The notes: generated from the letters alone by a model not told the origin. A stretch of DNA of 8,500 bases from Veillonella sp. (GCA_019419725.1 DXZL01000057.1:1-8500), one strand, 5' to 3'. Counted from the stretch's first letter, positions 1 through 6,605 are shown. Numbers and translations are program-made.

Positions 1-41
1 GTTTATTAGGGTTATATCTTTACATACTACACTAGATCATA

Positions 42-785
42 TTATTGATATGCTTCGCTGCAATCGATATATTCCATAATCAGTTGGCAGATTTGACCAT
101 CTTTATCAAAGGCCCAGTATACAGGATATAAACCATCACCAAAGCCGGATTGAATCATAGGTACTGTTAATTCAGTTTCAGGAATTGTAAAGTTAATCCA
201 ATCCCCTTTAGACCGTTGGAATTGTGGATATGCCAATGCATTTAACTGGAATAAATCACTGTAGTAATCATCATAGATATTTTTGTCAGGATAGTTTGTA
301 TGCCATTGATCATAGAACTTTCTATAGGTTTCGATAGTTTCTGCATCAACTACAGTAGCAAGTCCAGAATCTACAGGGAATCCGATATAGCTTTCACCAT
401 CATCAAGATCTGTTAAGTCTTCCGTACCTTTCAAAGCCAATTCATAGTTCACAGGCTCATTGCCACTAAAAACAACACGACTTGCCACATAGCGATACTC
501 ATTTGGCTCCATTTCAATAATTTTTGTTTCTAACAAATACGTACCTGGTTCTACCGTTCTAATATACGTATCTGGTTTATTAGGTAATGTTACCAAAGGA
601 TCACAGCATGTAATATGGCCTGTTGGGAACGTTACAGTCCACATAGGCAATGTATGTAAGGGAAATCCTTTTAGCTCTTTACGGTTAAATAAATCATGAT
701 ATGGTACAGTAGGTTTTAATTTACCTTCAGAACCTAAACGATTAAACGTTTGAATCCATTCACTTGTCAATTTAGATTGTTCCAT
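42..785 (-). CDS. DUF4241 family protein of unknown function
   Basis: A complete 247-residue protein that I assign to the DUF4241 family; no biochemical role is established for that family. The features I rely on are a G-H-I-x-C-C-D-P-L segment at residues 56-64, E-P-G-T-Y at 79-83, G-F-P-V-D-S-G at 135-141 and the family-like C-terminal block S-G-F-G-D-G-L-Y-P-V-Y-W at 213-224, followed by an acidic turn D-K-D-G. There is no signal peptide or membrane segment, so it is probably cytosolic. The start ATG lies one base after the stop codon of the upstream HAD phosphatase gene, and its ribosome binding site lies inside the end of that gene. The two are therefore almost certainly co-transcribed and probably translationally coupled. 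No terminator is visible in the 41 bases left before the window edge. Family assignment is fairly sure; function is unknown. Confidence 0.8.
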   Translation of the reverse strand: MEQSKLTSEWIQTFNRLGSEGKLKPTVPYHDLFNRKELKGFPLHTLPMWTVTFPTGHITCCDPLVTLPNKPDTYIRTVEPGTYLLETKIIEMEPNEYRYVASRVVFSGNEPVNYELALKGTEDLTDLDDGESYIGFPVDSGLATVVDAETIETYRKFYDQWHTNYPDKNIYDDYYSDLFQLNALAYPQFQRSKGDWINFTIPETELTVPMIQSGFGDGLYPVYWAFDKDGQICQLIMEYIDCSEAYQ

Positions 786-786
786 A

Positions 787-1698
787 TTACTCCTCTGCTT
801 CGTGTTTACAATGTATATACTCGCCCTCTAACACTTCATATGCTGCTGTTTTGCGTATAATTTGTTTAACTAATGTATCTAACTGGGAACCATTTGTATA
901 GTCTGCAGGTGCATAATAGCGTATACGGTGATGACGCATCATCTTATACACCTTATCTTTATCCTTTTTAATAGGATCATACACACCTATAGAATGGCCT
1001 CCATTTGCGTTAACAAGGCTCATGCAAGGAATATCTGTATCACTATCCCCAATATAAATCATATTGCGGAATGGAACACGTTGATCCTCAGGCTTAATAT
1101 AATCGTTAACGCCTGTATCATTAATATCTAGAATTCCCTTTTGAATACGGAACAAAAACTGAGTTTTATTCGTATAGTTAATGGCTTGCGCAGGCCACAC
1201 AGCTACGCCCTTATCATCAAACATGAATGCACTAGCATAGATTTTAGTGAAAGCTCCCTCTTTCGCCATTTCTGTGCCTTCTATCATCTCCTTCAATCCA
1301 GAAGAGATAATGTAATGTTCAATGCGAACACCATGTTCTAATCCATACTCTCTAATACGTTCAAACCAAGTGCGAACACCATCATACAACTCTACTTGAT
1401 TCCCATATTCCATGAGCTTTTCTTTAGTTACATAAAAGCGACCCACAGCCTCTTGGATCATCTTGTACATATAGGCTAAGTTATTATCCATATCATTTTT
1501 CTTAGCCAATTGATTCGATTCTTGCCAGAACTGCTTGATTTGCTCCTCATCATAGCCAACAGATTGAATAAAGCCTTGTGCCTGCATATCATCCGGTGTT
1601 AAGGTCTTATCAAAATCGTAGCACATGGCAAGGACTGGCATAGAGTCTTCACGAGATCCCAAGGATGAATCTTTAGAATCACTTTTGTATGTTATCAT
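787..1698 (-). CDS. HAD-superfamily phosphatase, substrate unknown
   Basis: A 303-residue cytosolic HAD-type hydrolase. Motif I is Y-D-F-D-K-T-L-T with nucleophile Asp28 and acid/base Asp30. Motif II is I-I-S-S-G at 130-134. The motif III lysine is probably Lys178. Motif IV is G-D-S-D-T-D-I-P at 217-224, whose aspartates bind magnesium. The helical segment between motifs I and II, about residues 36-110, fits a C1 cap as in phosphoserine-phosphatase-like members. The catalytic set is complete, so phosphatase activity is likely, but the substrate cannot be read from the sequence. Start: the ATG at 1698 has a near-perfect AAAGGAGGTG site. The internal Met20, just before motif I, has no convincing site. 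It is first in a two-gene operon with the DUF4241 gene and has its own promoter upstream. The extra 19 residues before the HAD core are polar and probably disordered. Confidence 0.85.
   Translation of the reverse strand: MITYKSDSKDSSLGSREDSMPVLAMCYDFDKTLTPDDMQAQGFIQSVGYDEEQIKQFWQESNQLAKKNDMDNNLAYMYKMIQEAVGRFYVTKEKLMEYGNQVELYDGVRTWFERIREYGLEHGVRIEHYIISSGLKEMIEGTEMAKEGAFTKIYASAFMFDDKGVAVWPAQAINYTNKTQFLFRIQKGILDINDTGVNDYIKPEDQRVPFRNMIYIGDSDTDIPCMSLVNANGGHSIGVYDPIKKDKDKVYKMMRHHRIRYYAPADYTNGSQLDTLVKQIIRKTAAYEVLEGEYIHCKHEAEE
790..795 (-). promoter_or_regulatory. ribosome binding site of the DUF4241 gene, inside the HAD gene
   Basis: GAGGAG on the minus strand, four bases before the ATG at 785. It lies within the last codons of the HAD phosphatase gene, whose TAA is at 787-789. 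This supports the chosen start and implies that ribosomes finishing the HAD gene can reinitiate on the DUF4241 gene. Confidence 0.7.
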
Positions 1699-1700
1699 AC

Positions 1701-1767
1701 GACACCTCCTTTAATATAGTATAAACATAACAATCGTCGTTCTACCCTCTTATATTCCTGAGGTGTC
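1701..1767. repeat. 8-bp inverted repeat spanning the HAD leader, one arm on the ribosome binding site
   Basis: GACACCTC at 1701-1708 and its exact complement GAGGTGTC at 1760-1767, with 51 bases between. In a minus-strand RNA the upstream arm would pair with the ribosome binding site of the HAD gene. The upstream arm lies between the -35 and -10 boxes, so an RNA started at the local promoter would lack it, while a read-through RNA from the DUF1848 gene would carry it. The repeat is seen directly; the regulatory reading is inference. Confidence 0.5.
1703..1712 (-). promoter_or_regulatory. strong ribosome binding site of the HAD phosphatase gene
   Basis: AAAGGAGGTG on the minus strand, four bases before the ATG at 1698. 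It decides the start in favour of the longer protein over Met20. Part of it (GAGGTGTC, 1701-1708) is exactly complementary to GACACCTC at 1760-1767 further upstream. Confidence 0.8.
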
Positions 1768-1777
1768 TCTTTGACAA
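1749..1777 (-). promoter_or_regulatory. sigma-70-type promoter of the HAD-DUF4241 operon
   Basis: On the minus strand, TTGTCA (1772-1777) and TATAAG (1749-1754) are separated by exactly 17 bases. Each matches the consensus in five of six positions. Predicted start of transcription is near 1742, giving a leader of about 45 bases before the ATG at 1698. It lies in the 146-base gap downstream of the DUF1848 gene, where I see no clear terminator. Confidence 0.6.
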
Positions 1778-1844
1778 CCCCCTTTGTTATCTATTTTACA
1801 CGACACGTCAACGAAATAATCGTTATATAGCATCGTAATTCCAT

Positions 1845-2783
1845 CTAAAATAGAGTTTCTTGCCTGTAATTTGTATCAATAATCCAGCTTTTTTCCATGC
1901 TTTCTTTAATAATTGCTGTTTTTGAAAGCTGGCCAATAAGTAAACTAGAATTTGGATCATGTAACAAACGATTATGCCGGACCGCCGCCTGATTTGTATT
2001 AGCATAACAATAGCGACAGAAATGACTACAACTATCATAGGCACCTATATCACCATGTAAATAACAATTACATTCCGGTCTCGCTGGTGCCCGTTTAGGT
2101 GCTTTTAACGCAACATTCCAAGCCCGTTCATAACAATCTAAGGTTAAACAACCTTCCGTATTAGCCCCTAATTCTTTAAATGCGTCCCCTTCTCCACAGG
2201 TTTTAAGGTCCATATTGCAAGAATGAGCAATAGAAATAAGCTCCTTAATAATGTTATGTTGTACATCAACACTTGGTCTAAAACCTTCAGGAAAGTTCTG
2301 AGCCACCTTATCAAATATATCTAAGAAACTTACAACTACCGTATCCGTATATCCTTCTAGCGCCTTAGCCATTTTATAAAAGCTTTCAAAATGAAAAACT
2401 ATTGTATAGTTGGAGGTTAAAATAATAGGATCATAACGCCACACCATGGACTGAGGATTACGTTTTGTAGATATGTGTTTAAATCCGTCTATTACTAAAT
2501 CCACTTGTGGTACATTAGTCTCTATATCTGCTCCATATGGAGTTATAGTCATATGCCAATACTGTCTATAATCATTTATTTCATGTAAGAGCGGAATAAA
2601 TGGCAAAGGATTCTTTGTACAAAACGCAATACCATCTACTACTTCATGATTAATAGGATACCGTGTTATCTGCATTGGGTTATAGGGATTTCGTACATCT
2701 ACAAATCCTTGATGAACACGATTAATCAACCATTGCCCATAAAAGGCAGGAATATCCGTACGTTGTCCCGTCTGTAAAATCAT
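1845..2783 (-). CDS. DUF1848 protein with a C-terminal radical-SAM-like cysteine cluster
   Basis: A 312-residue protein of the DUF1848 family. Recognisable family features are R-T-D-I-P-A-F-Y at residues 8-15, V-R-N-P-Y-N-P at 30-36, F-C-T-K-N-P-L-P at 54-61 and V-W-R-Y-D-P-I at 114-120. The C-terminal part carries a cysteine cluster: Cys238 and Cys240, then Cys252, Cys256 and Cys259 in the spacing C-x3-C-x2-C followed by Y-A-N. That spacing matches the 4Fe-4S site of radical SAM enzymes, but it sits at the C-terminus instead of the N-terminus, as is usual for this family. A metal-cluster protein is likely; a reaction is not known. No signal peptide or membrane segment is visible. The ATG at 2783 has only a modest AAGGG-type ribosome site, but no better in-frame start exists upstream. 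It is transcribed divergently from the methyltransferase gene. Confidence 0.82.
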   Translation of the reverse strand: MILQTGQRTDIPAFYGQWLINRVHQGFVDVRNPYNPMQITRYPINHEVVDGIAFCTKNPLPFIPLLHEINDYRQYWHMTITPYGADIETNVPQVDLVIDGFKHISTKRNPQSMVWRYDPIILTSNYTIVFHFESFYKMAKALEGYTDTVVVSFLDIFDKVAQNFPEGFRPSVDVQHNIIKELISIAHSCNMDLKTCGEGDAFKELGANTEGCLTLDCYERAWNVALKAPKRAPARPECNCYLHGDIGAYDSCSHFCRYCYANTNQAAVRHNRLLHDPNSSLLIGQLSKTAIIKESMEKSWIIDTNYRQETLF

Positions 2784-2818
2784 TGTCCTGCCCTTTCATA
2801 AAACAAAAATATAGATGT

Positions 2819-2827
2819 ATTATATCA
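2819..2827 (-). promoter_or_regulatory. extended -10 promoter of the DUF1848 gene
   Basis: TGATATAAT on the minus strand combines a perfect TATAAT (2819-2824) with the TGn extension. The bases 17 upstream (TAAATA) are a poor -35 box, which is usual for extended -10 promoters. Predicted RNA start is near 2812, about 30 bases before the ATG. Confidence 0.5.
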
Positions 2828-2870
2828 TATTCAATATTAATTATTTATGTAGTAAGTGTGATATTTATAG

Positions 2871-2899
2871 TATGGTACATTCTCATTTTATGGTACTAT
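2871..2899 (+). promoter_or_regulatory. possible methyltransferase promoter with a direct repeat TATGGTAC
   Basis: TGGTACTAT at 2891-2899 reads as an extended -10 element (TACTAT at 2894-2899); no convincing -35 box is present. The octamer TATGGTAC occurs at 2871-2878 and again at 2889-2896, 18 bases apart, with the second copy overlapping the -10 element. Such an arrangement could be an operator. In AT-rich DNA it could also be chance. Confidence 0.3.
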
Positions 2900-2930
2900 T
2901 AAGTGTATTAAAAATGAGGAGAACAAAAAG

Positions 2931-3680
2931 ATGAACGATATATTTGAAAAGAATCATCCTATGAAGGATGACAAAGAGTTTATTACCGCTTATTGGAGCG
3001 ATCGAGCACGTGATTTTGGGTCATTGCGAGCTAAAGAATTAGAAAGCCCTAAACTTAAACTTTGGCGAGATGAATTAATGAGTCATATTTTTGATTCTGA
3101 CCGTTCTTTGCGAATTTTAGATATTGGTTGTGGCGCAGGTTTTTTCAGTATTATTCTCTCTGAATTGGGCCATACAGTACATGGTATCGATATTACACCT
3201 AATATGATTGATGAGGCTAATCAACTTGCTGAGTCTTTACAATCTGATGCTACCTTCTCCGTTATGGATGCAGAAAACCTAAGCTTTGATACTAATACCT
3301 TTGATATCGTTGTGGCTCGCAATGTGACATGGAATTTACCGCATCCGGATAAAGCCTATGCTGAATGGTTACGTGTCATCCGACCTGGTGGTTTAATTCT
3401 TAATTATGATGCGGAACATGCACGCAACCATCATGATTTACCACAATCTGTACATCATGCGCATGAATATGTTAGCAATGAATTAAAGGAACGTTGCCAC
3501 ACAATATACCATATGCTAGAAATTTCATCCTATACACGTCCACAATGGGATAAGGAGCTACTCACTAAAATGGGTGCCAGCTCTGTATCGATTGACCCTA
3601 CTGTAGGGCCTCGTATTTACAGCGAAGAAGATGAATTCTACATCCCTGTACCTATGTTTTTAGTGAAAGCAATTAAATAA
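2931..3680 (+). CDS. class I SAM-dependent methyltransferase, substrate unknown
   Basis: A 249-residue Rossmann-fold methyltransferase. The SAM-binding motif I is I-L-D-I-G-C-G-A-G at residues 62-70. The acidic residue after strand 2 is Asp87 in G-I-D-I-T-P-N-M-I. The adenine-side acidic residue is probably Asp113 in V-M-D-A-E-N. The post-motif region has F-D-I-V-V-A-R-N-V-T-W-N-L at 124-136, then R-V-I-R-P-G-G at 148-154. It resembles Methyltransf_11/25-type small-molecule methyltransferases; the substrate-binding part (residues 160-249) gives no clear clue. The ATG at 2931 has GAGGAG at 2916-2921, nine bases upstream. It is the only plus-strand gene here. It runs convergently into mtaD with a shared terminator. 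Its by-product SAH is the substrate of the neighbouring pathway, but methyltransferases are common and this link may be coincidental. Confidence 0.85.
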   Translation: MNDIFEKNHPMKDDKEFITAYWSDRARDFGSLRAKELESPKLKLWRDELMSHIFDSDRSLRILDIGCGAGFFSIILSELGHTVHGIDITPNMIDEANQLAESLQSDATFSVMDAENLSFDTNTFDIVVARNVTWNLPHPDKAYAEWLRVIRPGGLILNYDAEHARNHHDLPQSVHHAHEYVSNELKERCHTIYHMLEISSYTRPQWDKELLTKMGASSVSIDPTVGPRIYSEEDEFYIPVPMFLVKAIK

Positions 3681-3728
3681 ATATTGAATAATAGCTAATA
3701 GGTCAGTAAAACTACTATTCCATAATAC

Positions 3729-3769
3729 AAAACCCACTCCATGAAGTATCATGAGTGGGTTTTCTTTAT
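3729..3769. terminator. strong bidirectional intrinsic terminator between the methyltransferase gene and mtaD
   Basis: The arm AAAACCCACTC (3729-3739) pairs with GAGTGGGTTTT (3753-3763). A single bulged C at 3740 is followed by four more pairs, ATGA (3741-3744) with TCAT (3749-3752), and a four-base loop. A T-rich tail (TTTTCTTT, 3760-3767) follows on the plus strand. On the minus strand the same stem ends in GGGTTTT. It therefore fits termination of both the methyltransferase gene (ending 3680) and mtaD (ending 3831). The rest of 3681-3830 is AT-rich with nothing else I can identify. Confidence 0.88.
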
Positions 3770-3830
3770 ATGCTAATCAAATTACTAACATATATACGTT
3801 AATAGCAATAAATATAGTTGTTACTACATA

Positions 3831-5120
3831 TTAGTTTTTAAAATATTCTTGAGCTTTTGTAATTTCTGCGCGAAGTTTTTCTTCATCAATAGTAAGCAAT
3901 TCTTTATCTTTCATAAGAACTTTGCCGCCTACAATTGTAGTATTAGCATCAGAGCTATTAGCCGAGTATACAAGTGCTGCTAAATCGTTATAACGAGGCA
4001 TCCAGTGCATACCAGATACATCATACAATACGATATCTGCGCGATACCCTTCAGCTAGTACACCTAGATCTTTATATCCTAAGGCTTTTGCACCTTCTAC
4101 AGTGCCCATATTCCATGCAGCTTGTGCAGGAATCGCTTTAGGGTCATAGAGACGCGCTTTATGCAATGTAGCAGCAAGGCGTACTTCTTCAAGCATGTCC
4201 GCATTATTATTAGAAGCAGAACCGTCTGTACCAAGACCAACTGTAATACCTTTAGCAATCATTTCAGGCACTGGTGCAATACCACTTGCTAATTTTAAAT
4301 TGGATTGTGGATTGTGTGCAACAGCTACATTATTCTCTGCCATAATAGCCATATCTTCTTCTGTCACATGAACACAATGTGCAGCTAATGTAGTATTCCA
4401 GAATAAGCCTAAGTCATGCATATGAGCTATTGGTGTCTTGCCAGTAGCTTTAATAACATTCTCTACTTCCCCTTTTGTTTCAGACAAGTGCATGTGAATG
4501 CCACAATTTAATTCATGGGATAAAGCAATAACTTTTTCCATATATTCGTCTGGGCAAGTGTATGGCGCATGTGGGCCCAATAATACCTTGATACGGTCAT
4601 TATCAAAGCCGTTCCAAGTGCGGAATAAATCAGCATTTTCAACTAATGCTTGATCGGCTGTTGGAGATACACCTGCTAAACCACGAGATAGTACAGCGCG
4701 AATACCTGTTTCTTTTACTACCTCAGCTGTAGTATTCATAAAGAAATACATATCGCTAAATGTTGTAGTACCAGAGCGTAACATTTCAGCCACACCTAGT
4801 TGTGTACCATAACGTACATACTCGTCGTTAAGCTTGGCTTCAGTTGGCCAAATTGCAGTTTCTAGCCAATCCATAAGCTCAAGATCATCTGCATAGTTTC
4901 TAAATAAGCCCATTGCAATGTGCGTATGAGTATTGACTAAACCTGGTGCAGCTAATTGGCCTTTACCATCTAGTACTTCCTTTGCAGAATCTTTTGCTTT
5001 TTCAATATCACTATCCTTTAAAATAGCGGCAATATAACCATTTTCAATTTCAATGGCATGATTTTTAAGAACGCCCTCATTAGTTAGGACGTCTACATTG
5101 GTAATCAATAAATCAGACAT
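3831..5120 (-). CDS. mtaD: 5'-methylthioadenosine / S-adenosylhomocysteine deaminase
   Basis: A 429-residue amidohydrolase that removes the 6-amino group of SAH, MTA and often adenosine, giving S-inosylhomocysteine, methylthioinosine or inosine plus ammonia. Numbering is from the chosen start. Metal ligands are His65 and His67 (N-T-H-T-H), His211 (M-H-L-S-E-T) and Asp299 (G-T-D-G-S-A-S-N-N). Catalytic Glu214 and His248 (A-H-C-V-H) are present. Likely substrate contacts are Glu94 (W-P-T-E), Arg146 (S-R-G-L) and His184 (G-P-H-A-P-Y). All fit the MtaD/DadD subfamily and its usual length of about 430. Start: an in-frame ATG at 5132 would add four residues, but it has no ribosome site and its own ATG forms part of the GAGGAAA site that serves the ATG at 5120. 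I therefore prefer 5120. It lies downstream of ahcY after a 138-base gap with a probable promoter and a 13-bp hairpin, and it ends at a strong terminator. Substrate preference is not decidable from the sequence. Confidence 0.9.
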   Translation of the reverse strand: MSDLLITNVDVLTNEGVLKNHAIEIENGYIAAILKDSDIEKAKDSAKEVLDGKGQLAAPGLVNTHTHIAMGLFRNYADDLELMDWLETAIWPTEAKLNDEYVRYGTQLGVAEMLRSGTTTFSDMYFFMNTTAEVVKETGIRAVLSRGLAGVSPTADQALVENADLFRTWNGFDNDRIKVLLGPHAPYTCPDEYMEKVIALSHELNCGIHMHLSETKGEVENVIKATGKTPIAHMHDLGLFWNTTLAAHCVHVTEEDMAIMAENNVAVAHNPQSNLKLASGIAPVPEMIAKGITVGLGTDGSASNNNADMLEEVRLAATLHKARLYDPKAIPAQAAWNMGTVEGAKALGYKDLGVLAEGYRADIVLYDVSGMHWMPRYNDLAALVYSANSSDANTTIVGGKVLMKDKELLTIDEEKLRAEITKAQEYFKN

Positions 5121-5123
5121 AGG

Positions 5124-5130
5124 TTTCCTC
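5124..5130 (-). promoter_or_regulatory. ribosome binding site of mtaD that decides its start
   Basis: GAGGAAA on the minus strand; AGGA is five bases before the ATG at 5120. The alternative ATG at 5130-5132 shares its G with this site and has nothing resembling a ribosome site of its own, so the shorter protein is favoured. Confidence 0.65.
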
Positions 5131-5135
5131 ATAGG

Positions 5136-5164
5136 TATAACCGAGCTAAAGTAGCTCGGTTATA
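5136..5164. promoter_or_regulatory. perfect 13-bp hairpin/palindrome in the mtaD leader
   Basis: Positions 5136-5148 and 5152-5164 are exact complements around a three-base loop, with the core AACCGAGCTA / TAGCTCGGTT. On the mtaD transcript the stem ends six bases before the ribosome binding site. No run of T follows on either strand, so a standard intrinsic terminator is unlikely. It may be a translational control or RNA-stabilising hairpin, or a DNA operator. Confidence 0.6.
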
Positions 5165-5205
5165 TTAGTAAAATTAGAAAACTAATACATCTAGCACATT
5201 GTTGT

Positions 5206-5234
5206 ATAATATAAAGCCATTAGCTTTCTATTAA
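5206..5234 (-). promoter_or_regulatory. probable promoter of mtaD
   Basis: On the minus strand, TTAATA (5229-5234) and TATTAT (5206-5211) are separated by 17 bases, matching the consensus in four and five of six positions. Transcription would start near 5199 and give a leader of about 80 bases containing the 13-bp hairpin. mtaD may also be read through from ahcY, because no clear terminator follows ahcY. Confidence 0.4.
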
Positions 5235-5258
5235 ATGTAGATGTAATTCGATTCGAAA

Positions 5259-6503
5259 TTAATTTACTTTTGTAAGATAATCGATTTGATCTTGCGTTAA
5301 AGAATCTAAATCGTAACCCATGGAATTCAATTTTAATTTAGCAATTTCCGCGTCTAATTCATGAGGTAATACATACACCTTTGGTTCCATATCTTTGCCA
5401 TTATGCAAGATATGTTCTGCTGCAAGAGCTTGCATAGCAAAGGATAAATCCATGATTTCTGCAGGATGACCATCGCCTGCAGCAAGGTTTACAAGGCGAC
5501 CTTCAGCCAATACATAGAGTTTGCGGCCATCTGCCATAGTATAGCCTTCAATATTTTGACGAACACGTTCATGACTTACTGCAAGGTCTGTAAGATCAGC
5601 TACGTTAACTTCACAATCAAAGTGACCAGCATTACATAAGATAGCTTTATCTTTCATTACTTCGTAATGTTCTTTCACAATAACGTCTTTACAACCTGTT
5701 ACAGTACAGAAGATATCCCCTACTTTAGCAGCTTCAATCATAGGTAATACTTTGAATCCATCGAATACTGCTTCAATCGCTTTAATTGGGTCTACTTCTG
5801 TTACATATACATGAGCACCAAGGCCTTTTGCACGCATAGCAACGCCTTTACCACACCAACCATAACCAGCAACAACTACGTTTTTACCTGTTACAGTTAA
5901 GTTTGTAGTACGCATGATACCATCCCAAACAGATTGACCTGTACCATAACGATTATCAAAGAGATATTTACAGTAAGAATCGTTTACTGCAATCATAGGG
6001 AATGTCAATTGTTTTGCATTTTCTAATGCATAGAGACGATGTACACCTGTAGTAGTTTCTTCACTACCACCTAATAGGCGTTCTTTTGCATCTTGGCGAG
6101 TTGTGTGCAACAAGTTTACCAAGTCGCCACCATCATCGATGATAATGTGTGGTTTATGATCAAGTGCTTTATTGAGGAAATTGAAGTATTCCTCTTCCGT
6201 ACAATCATACCAAGCATATACAGTAAGGCCCATATCAACAAGACCTGCAGCTACATCATCTTGTGTAGATAATGGGTTAGAACCAGTTACGATAACATCA
6301 GCACCACCGCGTTTTAAAACAGTAGCTAAGTATGCTGTTTTTGCTTCTAAGTGAACACTTACAACAATAGTTTGACCTTTGAAAGTTTGTTCTGCTTCAA
6401 AGCGATCGCCTAATGTATTTAATGTAGGCATAAAGTTAGAAACCCAATCAATTTTCTTGCGGCCTTCTGCTGCTAAATTAATATCTTTAATTAAAGATTG
6501 CAT
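5259..6503 (-). CDS. ahcY: S-adenosylhomocysteine hydrolase family; possibly S-inosylhomocysteine hydrolase
   Basis: A 414-residue NAD-dependent enzyme that splits the thioether of SAH, or of its deaminated form, into homocysteine and a nucleoside. Family landmarks are D-D-G-G-D-L at 123-128, S-E-E-T-T-T-G at 147-153, N-D-S-Y-C-K at 174-179 (catalytic Lys179), D-N at 183-184, the NAD loop G-Y-G-W-C-G-K-G at 213-220, N-A-G-H-F-D at 291-296 and G-D-G-H-P at 343-347. Two points are unusual against the human/typical bacterial form. The purine-pocket segment reads H-L-E-A-K-T (51-56), with Lys55 where SAH hydrolases have Gln or Glu near the adenine amino group. The protein also ends without the K-P-D-x-Y-R-Y tail and is shorter, as in archaeal and Thermotoga-type homologues. 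Together with mtaD next door this permits S-inosylhomocysteine as substrate. The ATG at 6503 has AAAGGAG a few bases upstream. Family sure; substrate inferred. Confidence 0.93.
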   Translation of the reverse strand: MQSLIKDINLAAEGRKKIDWVSNFMPTLNTLGDRFEAEQTFKGQTIVVSVHLEAKTAYLATVLKRGGADVIVTGSNPLSTQDDVAAGLVDMGLTVYAWYDCTEEEYFNFLNKALDHKPHIIIDDGGDLVNLLHTTRQDAKERLLGGSEETTTGVHRLYALENAKQLTFPMIAVNDSYCKYLFDNRYGTGQSVWDGIMRTTNLTVTGKNVVVAGYGWCGKGVAMRAKGLGAHVYVTEVDPIKAIEAVFDGFKVLPMIEAAKVGDIFCTVTGCKDVIVKEHYEVMKDKAILCNAGHFDCEVNVADLTDLAVSHERVRQNIEGYTMADGRKLYVLAEGRLVNLAAGDGHPAEIMDLSFAMQALAAEHILHNGKDMEPKVYVLPHELDAEIAKLKLNSMGYDLDSLTQDQIDYLTKVN

Positions 6504-6605
6504 AATATCTCCTTTTACTCATACAAGTAGATTAGATAAAAAATACATATGGTTAATCCACTTGAATTTATAGTTACTACATAATTTAGTTAGTATAGAT
6601 ACTTA

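Noticed and set aside
928..1341. Two plus-strand open frames of about 66 codons opposite the HAD gene
   Set aside because: They are antisense to a clear gene with complete HAD motifs, and the translated products look like noise.
1639..1641. Internal Met20 as the start of the HAD gene
   Set aside because: No ribosome site precedes it, whereas the upstream ATG has AAAGGAGGTG at good spacing.
1771..1776. Perfect TTGACA on the plus strand
   Set aside because: No plus-strand gene follows within reach; the same bases are better explained as part of the minus-strand -35 box.
1823..2044. Minus-strand open frame of 73 codons overlapping the end of the DUF1848 gene
   Set aside because: It lies in another frame of the well-supported DUF1848 gene and shows no recognisable domain.
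5121..5132. Upstream ATG adding four residues to mtaD
   Set aside because: It has no ribosome site; its sequence forms part of the site for the ATG at 5120, and family alignment starts naturally at the second Met.
5136..5164. Reading the 13-bp hairpin as the intrinsic terminator of ahcY
   Set aside because: No run of T follows the stem on either strand, and it lies about 95 bases past the ahcY stop, right before the mtaD ribosome site.
5186..5245. Inverted repeat TACATCTA / TAGATGTA in the ahcY-mtaD gap
   Set aside because: Eight AT-rich bases with a 44-base gap are likely by chance here and do not match any promoter element.
6172..6573. Two short plus-strand open frames opposite the start of ahcY
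   Set aside because: Antisense shadows of ahcY with no domain and no persuasive ribosome site.
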